Shown: piece after piece, positions 26,980-36,734 of the stretch | How positions within the stretch are numbered: position 1 is the first letter of the stretch | Layout of the letters: each line of letters begins with the position of its first letter | Source of the DNA: Hyphococcus sp. | GTDB lineage: Bacteria; Pseudomonadota; Alphaproteobacteria; Caulobacterales; Parvularculaceae | Assembly: GCA_028281665.1 (NCBI GenBank) | Contig: JANQJK010000013.1 | Span: 57,841-121,840, forward strand | Length of the DNA stretch: 64,000 nucleotides | Reading direction: 5' to 3' | Notes under the pieces: generated by a model | Databases searched by the model: none | Told to the model about the DNA's origin: nothing | Seen by the model: the letters and a program-made list of their open reading frames with translations, nothing else | Program-made: the position numbers and the translations under genes

Positions 26980-28077
26980 TTATGTGTTGAACCGGAAATG
27001 CATCACGTCGCCTTCCGCGACAACGTAGTCTTTCCCTTCGAGGCGCATTCTCCCGGCTTCCTTCGCCCCTTGCTCGCCATTATGGGTGACGTAGTCATCG
27101 AACGAGATGGTTTCCGCCCGGATGAAACCTTTTTCGAAATCCGTATGGATAACGCCGGCCGCCTGCGGCGCCGTTGCGCCGCGCGGGATCGTCCATGCGC
27201 GCGCCTCCTTGGGGCCGGCGGTAAAATAGGTGCGCAGATCAAGAAGGTCGTAACCCGCGTGAATGAGCCGGTTAAGGCCCGGTTCTTCGAGGCCGAGCGT
27301 TTCAAGATATTCGACCTGTTCTTCGTCGTCGAGCTGGGCGAGTTCTGATTCGATCTTTGCCGATATTACCACGGCGACGGCGTTCTCTTTTGCTGCGTGA
27401 GATTCAACGGCGCGCGAGTATGCATTGCCGTCTGCGGCGGCGGCTTCCTCCACATTGGCGACAAAAAGCACCGGCTTGGAGGTCAGGAGTTGCAGGGCGA
27501 GCCAGTCCTTGCGCTCATCGTCGCTGATTTCGACGGTGCGGGCAGGGCGGCCTTCGCGCAAAACGTCGAGCGCCTTGTCCACAAGGACCAAGGCCGCCTT
27601 TGCTTCCTTGTCCTGGCCCTTTGCCTTTTTCTCAAGATTGACCCGGCGTTTTTCAAGGCTTTCCAGATCCGCAAGCATCAGTTCCGTTTCGACCACCTCA
27701 AAGTCCGCAATCGGATCAATCTTGTTCGAAACATGGGTGACGTCGTCATCGTCGAAACACCGCAACACATAGGCGATCGCGTCCACTTCTCTGATGTTGG
27801 CCAGAAACTGGTTCCCGAGGCCTTCGCCTTTCGATGCGCCCTTTACGAGACCGGCAATGTCAACGAACTGCATTCTGGCGGGAATGATCTCCGCCGACTT
27901 GGCGATTTCGGCGAGCTTTTTAAGACGCGTTTCCGGCACTGCGACATCGCCCACATTGGGTTCGATCGTACAGAACGGGTAATTCGCCGCCTGCGCCGCC
28001 GCCGTCTTCGTCAGCGCGTTAAAGAGCGTTGATTTGCCGACATTCGGCAATCCGACAATGCCACACTTAAATCCCAT
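26980..28077 (-). CDS. ychF: Redox-regulated ATPase YchF (Obg family)
   Basis: Translation-associated NTPase (365 residues) of the Obg-related group that prefers ATP. P-loop GLPNVGKST at residues 9-17, [19 protein letters not shown] (G3 and switch region), an inserted coiled coil, and a C-terminal TGS domain ([27 protein letters not shown]). Follows pth after 17 bases and is probably co-transcribed with it. Confidence 0.97.
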   Translation of the reverse strand: MGFKCGIVGLPNVGKSTLFNALTKTAAAQAANYPFCTIEPNVGDVAVPETRLKKLAEIAKSAEIIPARMQFVDIAGLVKGASKGEGLGNQFLANIREVDAIAYVLRCFDDDDVTHVSNKIDPIADFEVVETELMLADLESLEKRRVNLEKKAKGQDKEAKAALVLVDKALDVLREGRPARTVEISDDERKDWLALQLLTSKPVLFVANVEEAAAADGNAYSRAVESHAAKENAVAVVISAKIESELAQLDDEEQVEYLETLGLEEPGLNRLIHAGYDLLDLRTYFTAGPKEARAWTIPRGATAPQAAGVIHTDFEKGFIRAETISFDDYVTHNGEQGAKEAGRMRLEGKDYVVAEGDVMHFRFNT

Positions 28078-28094
28078 TTATCGAATTCCTGCTG

Positions 28095-28808
28095 TTATCG
28101 GCCGAGGAGTTTCCGAAACGCCTCGGTGAACGGATTGCCATCCGCGTCGTCGTTCGGTTCCGCCGTTTTCCGTTCTGTAGTCTGCTCCGGCGTTTTTGGC
28201 GCGGGCTTCGGCGCTTGCTCTTTGCGCGCCGGCGCTATGCGTTGCGCCACATCGGCGGCGAAGCGCTGGTCTTCGTCCTCGGCCAGAAATGGCGCGGCTT
28301 TTGTGATCGCGTCCAGCACCGGATCGAGCCATTCACGATCGGCCTTCGAAAAGTTGCCGAGGACATGGTTGGTGACCTTGGACTTGTCCCCCGGATGTCC
28401 GATGCCGATGCGCACACGGCGAAAAGCGTTGCCGAGATGGCTGTCGATGGATCGGATGCCGTTATGCCCGGCTGCGCCGCCGCCGGTTTTCACCCGCAGT
28501 TTGCCCGGCGCGAGATCGAGCTCGTCGTAGAAAACGACGAAATCATCGGCGCTGAGTTTATAAAAATCCGCCGCGGCGCGTAGCGACCGTCCGGAATCGT
28601 TCATGTGCGTCAAGGGCTTTAGAACGATGGCCTTTTGACGTCCGGTGCGCGTATCGAGAAAGCCTTCGCGGCATTGACCGTGAAACTTTTCGCGCGGCGC
28701 GGAGAAGCCATGGGCGTCCGCAATCGCGTCAACCGCCATGAAACCGACATTGTGGCGGTGGCGCGAATATTTCTCGCCAGGATTACCGAGGCCAGCCAGC
28801 ACGATCAT
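28095..28808 (-). CDS. pth: Peptidyl-tRNA hydrolase
   Basis: Releases tRNA from peptidyl-tRNA that drops off the ribosome. The 237 residues show LAGLGNPGEKY at the start with Asn9 and catalytic His19 (RHRHNVGFMAVD), VFYDELDLAPGKLR and GGGAAGHNGIRSI. The last 45 residues are a charged Pro/Glu/Lys extension not needed for the fold. Translation-related cluster with rplY upstream and ychF downstream; a terminator lies between rplY and pth. Confidence 0.96.
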   Translation of the reverse strand: MIVLAGLGNPGEKYSRHRHNVGFMAVDAIADAHGFSAPREKFHGQCREGFLDTRTGRQKAIVLKPLTHMNDSGRSLRAAADFYKLSADDFVVFYDELDLAPGKLRVKTGGGAAGHNGIRSIDSHLGNAFRRVRIGIGHPGDKSKVTNHVLGNFSKADREWLDPVLDAITKAAPFLAEDEDQRFAADVAQRIAPARKEQAPKPAPKTPEQTTERKTAEPNDDADGNPFTEAFRKLLGR

Positions 28809-28821
28809 GCATCAGGACTCC

Positions 28822-28860
28822 AAAAAAAAGGCGCCGGCGCGAAAAGCGCTCGGCGCCAAA
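28822..28860 (-). terminator. Terminator between rplY and pth
   Basis: Minus-strand hairpin with arms GGCGCCGAGCGC and GCGCCGGCGCC around TTTTC, followed by eight T residues. It begins about 22 bases after the rplY stop codon. Partial read-through would still allow pth-ychF expression, whose start is only 14 bases beyond it. Confidence 0.85.
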
Positions 28861-28881
28861 TGTTTACCGCAAAGATGCGGG

Positions 28882-29583
28882 TTATTCTTTGCCGGCGTCG
28901 CCGCCTTCTTCGCCGCCCTCGGCTTCGCCTTCAGCGGCTTCGCCCTCGGCGCCCTCGGCGGCAGCTTCGGCGTCTTCCTCGTCATCTGCTGCGGAGCGAA
29001 CTGATGACGGCGCCGCGATCGTCGCGATCGTATAGTCGCGGTCGGTCGTCACAAGCGTTACGCCCTCCGGCAATGTAACTACTGAGACGTGCGCCGCATC
29101 GCCAATATCAAGCTCGCCCACGTCAACGTCGAAATGATCGGGAATTGCCGTCGCCGGCGCATAGACGTCGATCACGTGTCGAACGACGTTCAACACGCCG
29201 CCGCGTTTCAGTCCCGGTGATTCTTCCTCATTGATAAAGCGAACCGGCACTTCGACGTCGATGCGCGTTTTGTCGTCGACGCGAAGGAAGTCCACATGAA
29301 CGGGCATGCCCTTCACGGGGTGAATCTGAACGTCACGGGGGATCACCGGCTGCTGGCCGTCCTCGCCCGGAACGTCGATTTTCGCCAGTTGCGGGCGCAG
29401 GCGGCCGCGCAGATAGGCGTTGTTGATTTCGTTCGCTTTGAGCCGGATCGCCACCGGTTCGGCATTGCCCCCATAGAGCACGCCCGGGATCCAGCCGTCG
29501 CGGCGGGTCTGGCGGGCGCCGCCTGTGCCTGTCGCGGCGCGCGGTTCGCAGTGAAATACGTCTGCTTCGGCCATGTCTTTCAT
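28882..29583 (-). CDS. rplY: 50S ribosomal protein L25/general stress protein Ctc
   Basis: A 233-residue long-form L25 (Ctc/TL5 type) that binds 5S rRNA. The L25 fold (TRRDGWIPGVLYGGNAEPVA, VHVDFLRVD) is followed by the C-terminal beta domain (INEEESPGLKRGGVLNVV) and an acidic Glu/Ala/Gly tail of about 35 residues. The start at 29583 (MKDMAEADVF) is chosen because the frame continues upstream without family similarity; ATG at 29574 is equally possible. Confidence 0.95.
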   Translation of the reverse strand: MKDMAEADVFHCEPRAATGTGGARQTRRDGWIPGVLYGGNAEPVAIRLKANEINNAYLRGRLRPQLAKIDVPGEDGQQPVIPRDVQIHPVKGMPVHVDFLRVDDKTRIDVEVPVRFINEEESPGLKRGGVLNVVRHVIDVYAPATAIPDHFDVDVGELDIGDAAHVSVVTLPEGVTLVTTDRDYTIATIAAPSSVRSAADDEEDAEAAAEGAEGEAAEGEAEGGEEGGDAGKE

Positions 29584-29902
29584 GCGTCCTTCACGCAAAA
29601 TCGACCGCTTCGGCGGATAAAGCATTATCCGCGGAACGGCCCGAAATTCCTGAATGAGCGCGGGTCTATAGAGGAAAGGGAATTCCTTCGCAAGCGCCGA
29701 AATGGATGGATCTGAAGCCCTGAGAGGGTGGCGGGGCGTCCGACTCGGTAGCCCTCTCCATGTGCGCACCCATTGCGTTTTGCGTCTGGCGAGCTCCTGC
29801 GACACAAAAACCGTTAAAAAAGTACGAACGCGGGCGCTGAGGCGTTTGCACTGGCCCGACGTCAGGAAAATCGGCACGGCCTCAAAGAGATAGGCGGATA
29901 AA

Positions 29903-29936
29903 CACGCAACAGGTGCGCTGGCGCACCTGTTGCGTG
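29903..29936. promoter_or_regulatory. 34-base near-perfect palindrome between divergent genes
   Basis: CACGCAACAGGTGCGC at 29903-29918 is followed by TG and its exact reverse complement at 29921-29936: 16 paired bases, a 2-base centre. It sits between rplY and the lipoprotein gene, which point away from each other, so a terminator is not expected, and no T-run follows on the plus strand. An operator, or a recombination/replication-related palindrome, are alternatives. The rest of 29584-30066 holds no gene; a 7-bp GAGAGGG/CCCTCTC hairpin lies near 29723-29760. Confidence 0.6.
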
Positions 29937-30066
29937 CGTCACAAAAGCTAAAAATTTCCGTCACACCGCATTCACAACCGGGACGTATGGGCCGCCGCGC
30001 GTGACCGGCGATGTCGTGGGTCGCCGTCTGTTTTTTTGCGCCAGCAACTTCTTGGGGAATATCACT

Positions 30067-32886
30067 ATGGGAATGGCATCTAAGGCCCGTTCGCTTCTGC
30101 TTGCGGGCAGCGCGATCTTTCTTATCGCAGCATGTACGCAGGGCGAAGAAATCGCCTCGCCGGGGGCAATGAATCCCGGCAGCGGCGGAGGCGGCGGCGG
30201 TGGTGGCGGAGGCGGCGGCGGCGGTACGACCGCCGACACTTGCCCGTCCGGTTTTACGACGCTTGATCCGGTCGACCTTCCGGGCACGACGACCGACCAG
30301 ACGGTGTGCTCCGTATCTGGTACGATTCTTTCGGACCTGACCTTGCCATTCGTCGATAACAATAATGACGGGCTCGGCGTTGCTTATCGCATTGACGGTC
30401 GCGTCAATGTCGGCGTCGATATCGGTTTTGACGGCACCGCTCCGGGCGGCGATGCAGCGACGCTGATCATCGAGCCGGGCGTGATCCTGTTCGGCGAGTC
30501 CGGGAGCGACTACGTTGTCGTCAATCGGGGCTCACGGATTGTCGCCGACGGCGACGTCAATGCGCCGATTATCATGACCAGCCGCGCCGATCTGGAATCC
30601 GGTCAGGTCGACCGGCCGAACTCCATCGGCGAGTGGGGCGGGCTCGTTGTTCTCGGTCGCGCGCCGATCAGCGAATGCATGACTGGCGCCTTCGGCACAC
30701 CGTCATGCTCGAACGAGATCGAAGGCGTCACCGCGCCTGCGGCGAGCTTCGGCGGCGGCATCGTCGGCGACTCAAGCGGCATCCTCCGATACTTCCAGGT
30801 CCGTTACGCCGGCAATCCGATTTCCGCCGATAATGAGCTGAACGGCATTACGTTCGGCGGCGCCGGCTCGGGCACCATCGTTGACTTCGTACAGGTCCAT
30901 AATAATTCGGACGATGGCATTGAGATGTTCGGCGGCACGGCGAACCTCAAGCATATTGTGCTGACCGGCAACGATGACGACTCCCTCGACACTGACTTTG
31001 GCTGGAACGGCAACGTTCAGTTCCTCGTTGTCGTTCAGCGGGACGGCCGCGGCGACAACGGTTTTGAAATGTCGAACGCGGGCGATTCGGCGTTGCCCAC
31101 CGATCCGACCATCGCGAACTTCACGATTGTCTCGACGACCCGCGCTGCGTCCCCGGGCCGCGGCATTCGCCTCAATACCGGCCACGTCGGCCGCTTCTAC
31201 AATGGCGTGATTGAAGATTCGACGGAAGAGTGCCTGCGCTGGGACAGCACGGCGGGCGACGGCGACGGAACTTATGACGGCTACCCGGACGACCCGGCAT
31301 TCTTCTCTGTGTCGTTCGACTGTCCGACCCTGGCGACCGATCCACTCGGCGATGCGGCGATTGCGGCAGACGTCAACAACCAGACCGGCGGGAACTCCAT
31401 CACGTCGAATTTCCAGAGCGGCGCCATGGAGGAAACACCCTTCGCGACGCCCTTTGCAGTTGAAACACTGGATCCCTTCTTCGAAGAGGCCGACTATCTC
31501 GGCGCGTTCGGGCCGGACGATACGGAGACCAATAACTGGGCGACCGGGTGGACCTTTGCATTGTTCACCGATCCGGGATGCCCGGCCGGCACCAACACAA
31601 CCTCCATTACGCTTGCCGGCAAGAATGTCTGTGAAATCCCGAGCGGCGCCAAAACGACAGACCTGACGCTGACGCGGAACAATCACTACGAACTTCTCGG
31701 CCGCATCGATATTGGCGTTGATGTTGGATTTGACGGCTCTGCGGTTGGCGGCGCATCGGTTGATCTGACCATCGAGCCGGGCACGACGATCTTCGGCAAT
31801 AACGGCAGCGATTATCTCATCGTCAATCGCGGGTCGCGCATTTTCGCCAACGGCACGGTCAACAACCCGGTCGTCATGACGTCCGAACAGGACCTCGACA
31901 CCCCGCAGAACCTGAAAGATACGCGCCTCGATAGCATCGGCGAATGGGGCGGGCTCGTTATTCTGGGTCAGGCGCCGATCAGCGAATGCATGACCGGAAC
32001 GTTCGGCACGCCGTCCTGCTCAAACGAAATCGAGGGCGTCACGGCGCCGGCGGCGAGCTTTGGCGGCGGCGACGGGATGGATGACAGCGGCAGGCTCACC
32101 TATCTCCAGGTGAAATTCGCCGGCAACCCGATCTCCGCCGACAACGAACTGAACGGCATCACGTTCGGCGGCGTCGGCTCAACGACGCTGGTCGACTTCG
32201 TTCAGGTCCACAACAATTCGGACGATGGCATTGAGATGTTCGGCGGGACCGCCGACCTCAAACATATCGTGCTGACCGGCAACGACGACGACTCGCTCGA
32301 CACCGACTTCGGCTGGAACGGCGACGTCCAGTTTGTTATCGTCAAGCAACGGGACGGCCGCGGCGACAACGGCTTCGAGATGTCGAACGCTGGTGACTCC
32401 GCGCTGCCGACTGATCCGACCATCGCGAACTTCACGATTGTCTCCACGACCCGCGCTGCGTCCCCGGGCCGTGGCATCCGCCTTAACACGGGCCATGTCG
32501 GTCAGTTCATCAACGGTGTCATCACCGACACGACTGAAGAGTGTATCCGCTGGGACAGCACCGCCGGCGACGGCGACGGAACCTATGACGGCTACCCGGA
32601 TGATCCTGCGTTCGAAAACTCGCTGTTCGATTGCCCGGCATTGGCGACCGATCCGCTTGGTGACGCGGCCGTTGCGGCGGGTACGGACAATACGTCGACG
32701 GTCGATGTCACCCTGATCAACGATTTCATCAACGACGCGGCCGCCGCAGGACGACCGGCGTTTACCGACCTGAGCGGCACGTTCGGAACGTTCTTCACCA
32801 ACACCGGTTACATCGGCGCCGTGGAGAATTCGAGCGATGACTGGTGGGTCGGCTGGTCCTGCGGCTTGGACGCGGACGACTGCTAG
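30067..32886 (+). CDS. Large two-repeat beta-helix-like lipoprotein, TonB-receptor partner
   Basis: A 939-residue exported lipoprotein of unknown function. Signal peptide with lipobox LIAAC (Cys23), then 14 consecutive glycines (residues 40-53), then two homologous units of about 400 residues (about 92-495 and 532-936). Each unit repeats blocks such as GEWGGLVxLG, FGTPSCSNEIEGVTAPAASF, NNSDDGIEMFGG, GNDDDSLDTDFGWNG and CPALATDPLGDAA; short hydrophobic strands with Gly/Asp/Asn turns suggest a right-handed beta-helix. Similar GEWGG proteins occur in marine bacteria, often beside TonB receptors. ATG 30067 follows GGGGA. A TonB receptor starts 77 bases downstream, and T2SS genes follow it. Confidence 0.8.
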   Translation: MGMASKARSLLLAGSAIFLIAACTQGEEIASPGAMNPGSGGGGGGGGGGGGGGTTADTCPSGFTTLDPVDLPGTTTDQTVCSVSGTILSDLTLPFVDNNNDGLGVAYRIDGRVNVGVDIGFDGTAPGGDAATLIIEPGVILFGESGSDYVVVNRGSRIVADGDVNAPIIMTSRADLESGQVDRPNSIGEWGGLVVLGRAPISECMTGAFGTPSCSNEIEGVTAPAASFGGGIVGDSSGILRYFQVRYAGNPISADNELNGITFGGAGSGTIVDFVQVHNNSDDGIEMFGGTANLKHIVLTGNDDDSLDTDFGWNGNVQFLVVVQRDGRGDNGFEMSNAGDSALPTDPTIANFTIVSTTRAASPGRGIRLNTGHVGRFYNGVIEDSTEECLRWDSTAGDGDGTYDGYPDDPAFFSVSFDCPTLATDPLGDAAIAADVNNQTGGNSITSNFQSGAMEETPFATPFAVETLDPFFEEADYLGAFGPDDTETNNWATGWTFALFTDPGCPAGTNTTSITLAGKNVCEIPSGAKTTDLTLTRNNHYELLGRIDIGVDVGFDGSAVGGASVDLTIEPGTTIFGNNGSDYLIVNRGSRIFANGTVNNPVVMTSEQDLDTPQNLKDTRLDSIGEWGGLVILGQAPISECMTGTFGTPSCSNEIEGVTAPAASFGGGDGMDDSGRLTYLQVKFAGNPISADNELNGITFGGVGSTTLVDFVQVHNNSDDGIEMFGGTADLKHIVLTGNDDDSLDTDFGWNGDVQFVIVKQRDGRGDNGFEMSNAGDSALPTDPTIANFTIVSTTRAASPGRGIRLNTGHVGQFINGVITDTTEECIRWDSTAGDGDGTYDGYPDDPAFENSLFDCPALATDPLGDAAVAAGTDNTSTVDVTLINDFINDAAAAGRPAFTDLSGTFGTFFTNTGYIGAVENSSDDWWVGWSCGLDADDC
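30340..31551 (+). repeat. First copy of an intragenic tandem repeat (~1.2 kb)
   Basis: Homologous to 31660-32873 in the same frame. Parts are nearly identical at DNA level, for example 31110-31180 against 32420-32490. The translated block from NGFEMSNAGDSALPTDPTIA to IRLNTGHVG is the same in both copies, pointing to a duplication still being homogenised. Confidence 0.85.
31660..32873 (+). repeat. Second copy of the intragenic tandem repeat
   Basis: Pairs with 30340-31551. The copies differ in several places, for example the first has VVQRDGRGD where the second has IVKQRDGRGD, and the second carries a short insertion near 31900 (TPQNLKDTRLD). Confidence 0.85.
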
Positions 32887-32963
32887 CAGTGACGCGGGCG
32901 GCGCTTTCGAAAGGAGGCGCCGCTCTCACTCTTTTGCAAACAGATTGTAAGGTTGATGAAATC

Positions 32964-35678
32964 ATGAAGTCCCAACTCAAATTAATCGGCGCGCTCCTGG
33001 CGACGACCATGCTTGCTCCGGCAAGCATCGCGTTCGCCCAGGAAGAGTCGTCCGACGAAGCGCCCTCCGGCCTGAATATACCGGGCCCGAACTATGTGAT
33101 CACGGATGAAATTATCGTACGCGGCAGCAACATCCCTGATCCGCAGCGAGCAACGTCCCAGGTCGCCACATTCCTCAGTGCGGATGACTTGGCGCGTCAG
33201 GGCGACGATAACGCCGCTGAAGCGCTGAAGCGCTTGAGCGGCCTTAGCGTTATTGGCGGCAAGTTCGCATATGTCCGCGGGCTTGGCGACCGATATTCGG
33301 CGGCGCGCCTTAACGGATCGCCCTTGCCGAGCCCGGAACCGCTCCGGCGGACGGTGCCGCTCGATCTCTTTCCTTCAAACGTTTTGAATGGCGCCGCCGT
33401 TCAGAAGACCTATTCGCCGAACTATCCCGGCGAATTTGGCGGCGGCATTATTGATCTTGAGACACTGCGCACGCCTAACGAGAACTTCCTCAATGCAAAA
33501 ATTGGCGTCGGCGCCAATCTGGTCACGACGGCGTCGACGGGCATTTTTGTCGGTGGCGGCGATCTTGACTGGCTCGGATATGACGACGGCCTGCGCAGCA
33601 TTCCGGGGCCACTTCAATCGGTCATCAACAGTGGGCAGCGGCTGGAAGACCTTGACGACGATCAATTGGAGATTGTCGGCGAAAGCCTCGTCAACTCCCC
33701 GCTCTCCGTCATTCAGCAGGGCAGTCTTGGTCCGAATTTCGAAGGTTCCGTTGATGGCGGGATGATCCGCGATTTTGACAATGGCATGTCCTGGGGCCTC
33801 TCCGGCGTTATCGGATACAAGCAGGACTGGACAACTGAAAACGCCATTCGTCAGATTGCGGACGGTCAGCAGATCGGTTTCGACGGCGAACAGCTCGAAA
33901 CCAGTCTGGATGTCACGGTCAACGGGCTTCTTACGAGCGCGCTGGAGTGGCAGGACAACGCCGTCACCGTGACGGGCCTTTATATTCATACGACCACGAA
34001 AGAAGCGCAGATAACGGTAGCCGAGACTCAGAGTTTCGAGGACGGGATTTACAGCGAATCGAACTCATGGCTGGAACGCGGCCTCATCATGGGTCAGGCG
34101 ACTGGCGAGCACGGTATCGGCGATCAGTTTGCAGTGAACTGGCGCGGCGCCTATGCCCGTTCGACGCGGGACTCCCCGTATGAACGCGCGTTCAATGGCC
34201 GTGTTCTCGACGCATCGCCGACGCCAACGCCGTTGCCGTTCGACTCCGACTTCACCGGCAACCCGATTTACGGACCCCTGGCCACCACGGAATACAGCAT
34301 CAATTTCTCCGAATTGACCGATGATCTGTGGAGCGGTGGCGTTGATCTTTTCTGGTTTATCCCGGTCTCGGGCGCCAGAGAAGCAACGTTGAGCGCGGGC
34401 TACGAATATTACGACAATGATCGGGAATTCTTTTCGAACCCGTTCCGCTTTACGACAACGACCGCTGTTCCGGCTGACATTGCCGGCGCGCGCACCGATT
34501 TCATCTTTTCACCTGACAATATCGGCGGGCCGAATTTCAATTTCGATCTGGTCGACGCCGGCGACCGGTTTGTCTCGTCCTATAACGGTGAATTGCTGAT
34601 CCACGCCTTCTACGCGCAGATCGATGCGGAACTCATCCCGACCGTCAGAACGACCGTCGGCGTTCGCTATGAGGACAGCGATCAAGTCGTCGATACGTTT
34701 GACCGGACCTGTTTTGTGGATCCGGTCCCGTCATGCGACGCTTTTGACACGCCGCCATTGGCCTCCGATTACTGGCTGCCGTCGGCGACGGTGACCTGGA
34801 ACTTCACGGACGACATGCAGTTGCGGTTGGGGTATTCGCACACCATCGCGCGTCCGCAGTTTCGCGAACTCGCGCCATCGGCATTCTTCGATCCGGCGAC
34901 GGACCGACGATACATCGGCAACCCGTTTCTCCAGAACAGCGAATTCCGCAACTACGATGTGCGGTATGAGTTTTATCTCGGCCGCAACCAATTCGTGACC
35001 ATTGGCGGATTCTACAAAGAGATCGAAAGGCCGATTGAGGAGATCCAGTTCGCCACCGGCGACTTCGGGTTTGGTTCGACATTTATCAATACACCGAATG
35101 CAGACCTTTACGGTGGCGAATTCGAATTTCGAAGCAATTTCGAAATTCCGTGGAATGACTGGTTCCTCGACAAGAACTGGTTGTTCACACTCAACTACAC
35201 CTTCACCGAGTCGGAGATTTCGGCGACGGCGAATGACGTCATCATTCAGAGCCAGGGCGGTCAGCCGATTTCGGTTCCGGCTGACCAGTTTGGTCTCGAC
35301 GGGTCTGCCCTGGTCGGCACGCCAAAACATATCGTCAATTCCCAGTTCGGCTGGGAGGGCGAGAGCACGCAGTTCACCGTACTCCTTGGCTGGGTCAGCG
35401 AACGGCTTCTCGCACGAGGCGAGCCCCAGACGGCGGACAACGCCTTGCTGGACGTGTTCGAAAAACCGGGCGTACAGCTGGACGCGGTCTTCCGTCAGGA
35501 TGTGAATATCCGCGGCACGGACTTCACCATCGGCCTGTCCGCCCGAAACCTGCTTGGAACCCGCCATATTGAGTTCCAGGAAGGCACCACGGATCCGCGC
35601 GCGGTTAATGGGCGCGTCGATTTTAACACCTATGACCGGGGTCGTTCGCTGAGCGCCAGCCTGACGGCGAAATTCTAA
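32964..35678 (+). CDS. TonB-dependent outer-membrane receptor
   Basis: A 904-residue active transporter of the outer membrane. Signal peptide to about residue 25 (ending PASIAFAQ), plug domain starting DEIIVRGSNIPD and containing GGKFAYVRGLGDRYSAARLNG, and a 22-strand barrel ending in LSASLTAKF with C-terminal Phe. The plug motif VRGLGDRYSxxxLNG is typical of a subgroup seen in Caulobacterales and sphingomonads. Likely paired with the lipoprotein encoded just before it; substrate unknown. The 77-base gap upstream has a GCGGCGC/GCGCCGC hairpin that may modulate expression. Confidence 0.93.
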   Translation: MKSQLKLIGALLATTMLAPASIAFAQEESSDEAPSGLNIPGPNYVITDEIIVRGSNIPDPQRATSQVATFLSADDLARQGDDNAAEALKRLSGLSVIGGKFAYVRGLGDRYSAARLNGSPLPSPEPLRRTVPLDLFPSNVLNGAAVQKTYSPNYPGEFGGGIIDLETLRTPNENFLNAKIGVGANLVTTASTGIFVGGGDLDWLGYDDGLRSIPGPLQSVINSGQRLEDLDDDQLEIVGESLVNSPLSVIQQGSLGPNFEGSVDGGMIRDFDNGMSWGLSGVIGYKQDWTTENAIRQIADGQQIGFDGEQLETSLDVTVNGLLTSALEWQDNAVTVTGLYIHTTTKEAQITVAETQSFEDGIYSESNSWLERGLIMGQATGEHGIGDQFAVNWRGAYARSTRDSPYERAFNGRVLDASPTPTPLPFDSDFTGNPIYGPLATTEYSINFSELTDDLWSGGVDLFWFIPVSGAREATLSAGYEYYDNDREFFSNPFRFTTTTAVPADIAGARTDFIFSPDNIGGPNFNFDLVDAGDRFVSSYNGELLIHAFYAQIDAELIPTVRTTVGVRYEDSDQVVDTFDRTCFVDPVPSCDAFDTPPLASDYWLPSATVTWNFTDDMQLRLGYSHTIARPQFRELAPSAFFDPATDRRYIGNPFLQNSEFRNYDVRYEFYLGRNQFVTIGGFYKEIERPIEEIQFATGDFGFGSTFINTPNADLYGGEFEFRSNFEIPWNDWFLDKNWLFTLNYTFTESEISATANDVIIQSQGGQPISVPADQFGLDGSALVGTPKHIVNSQFGWEGESTQFTVLLGWVSERLLARGEPQTADNALLDVFEKPGVQLDAVFRQDVNIRGTDFTIGLSARNLLGTRHIEFQEGTTDPRAVNGRVDFNTYDRGRSLSASLTAKF

Positions 35679-35730
35679 CCTTCCCGGTTAAAACTGGAGA
35701 AATATTCATATTTTTCCATCGGATAGGCCG

Positions 35731-35770
35731 GCGGCCGTCTCCTTTTTGGTAGGCGGCCGCGGGTCATTTT
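35731..35770 (+). terminator. Possible terminator between the TonB receptor and the T2SS operon
   Basis: Arms GCGGCCG (35731-35737) and CGGCCGC (35754-35760) enclose a 16-base loop and are followed by GGGTCATTTTG. An AT-rich hairpin (about 35692-35716) precedes it. The T-run is short, so termination may be partial. The remaining bases up to gspC at 35832 are not otherwise informative. Confidence 0.4.
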
Positions 35771-35831
35771 GTTAAGGGTGCTGTGCTGCTGTCGGTTTCA
35801 TGCCGCGGCGCCGAAGAACTGAGCACGCTTA

Positions 35832-36734
35832 ATGGCGACGACAACACCAAAACAGGGCGCAGGCGCTTCCGCCGCCGATGTACTGCGCAGCCTCGCCGAC
35901 AAGGCGTCAGGCAAGCGCGCCCGGGCCGTCGCCGGCATAGCGCCTATTGTTGCGGAGTTCGCGCTGGCTGCTGCGATTGGCGTCATTGCAGCCAAGCTTG
36001 TCTTTGCGCTTTTTGCGCCGTCGCCGACGCCTGAGACCTTGCCGACCTGGACCGGAGCGCAGACTGCTGGATCGGCGCCGGTGAGCCTCGAATACACGCC
36101 GTTTCGGATTGCGGCGGTGGAGGCGACAGCGCCGCCGCCGGACGAAACGGCCGCCTACGAAGAGACCCAGCTCGATCTGACCTTGCACGGCGTATTTGTT
36201 TTCGAAGGCGTACCGACCGCCATAATCTCTACGCCGGACGGCAAGCAGGGAAGCTTCGGCCTTGGCGAAACGATCTGGAGCGAGGCGACGCTTGAGCGGA
36301 TTGTTTCGTCAGTGCAGGTCGTGATCATGGTTTCCGGCGCGCGCGAGACGCTCACCCTGAAAAACCGCGATCCGAAACGCGCCGCCCGGGATGCGCGGCC
36401 ATCCGGGCCGAGCCCCGCCGCGGCGCCGCCGGCCGCAACCATCAGCCGCGGAACCCTTCCGATCGGCGATGTGGCGCGACTTTCACTGGCGCCTTCGCAG
36501 AACGGCCCGAGAGTGGTAGTCCAACCCGGCCCGAATCGCGGCGCCTTCAACGCATCCGGGCTGAAGCCGGGGGATTTGCTGATATCGGTTAACAACCGCC
36601 GGATTGGCGCTGATCTTGCCTCGGAATCGCAGCGATTTGCGAATATGGCGCAGACTGGCAGGATTAGTTTATTGGTTGAGCGAAACGGAATGCCGGTGCC
36701 TGTTGAGATAGACCTGACTGGAAACGGCCGATGA
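35832..36734 (+). CDS. gspC: Type II secretion system protein C
   Basis: Inner-membrane protein (300 residues) linking the inner platform with the secretin. One transmembrane helix at about residues 35-60, a homology-region domain (LDLTLHGVFVFEGVPTAIIS), a Pro/Ala linker and a C-terminal PDZ domain (GAFNASGLKPGDLLISVNNR). First gene of the gspCDEFGHIJKLMN cluster; its stop overlaps the gspD start. Confidence 0.93.
   Translation: MATTTPKQGAGASAADVLRSLADKASGKRARAVAGIAPIVAEFALAAAIGVIAAKLVFALFAPSPTPETLPTWTGAQTAGSAPVSLEYTPFRIAAVEATAPPPDETAAYEETQLDLTLHGVFVFEGVPTAIISTPDGKQGSFGLGETIWSEATLERIVSSVQVVIMVSGARETLTLKNRDPKRAARDARPSGPSPAAAPPAATISRGTLPIGDVARLSLAPSQNGPRVVVQPGPNRGAFNASGLKPGDLLISVNNRRIGADLASESQRFANMAQTGRISLLVERNGMPVPVEIDLTGNGR

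Noticed and set aside
29700-29770. tRNA-like piece on the minus strand upstream of rplY (a GGCTTCAGATCC stretch resembling a T-loop)
   Set aside because: No acceptor stem or anticodon arm of proper geometry could be paired around it.
30340-32873. Repeated segments considered as a CRISPR or satellite array
   Set aside because: There are only two long units in one reading frame, so they are protein domain repeats.
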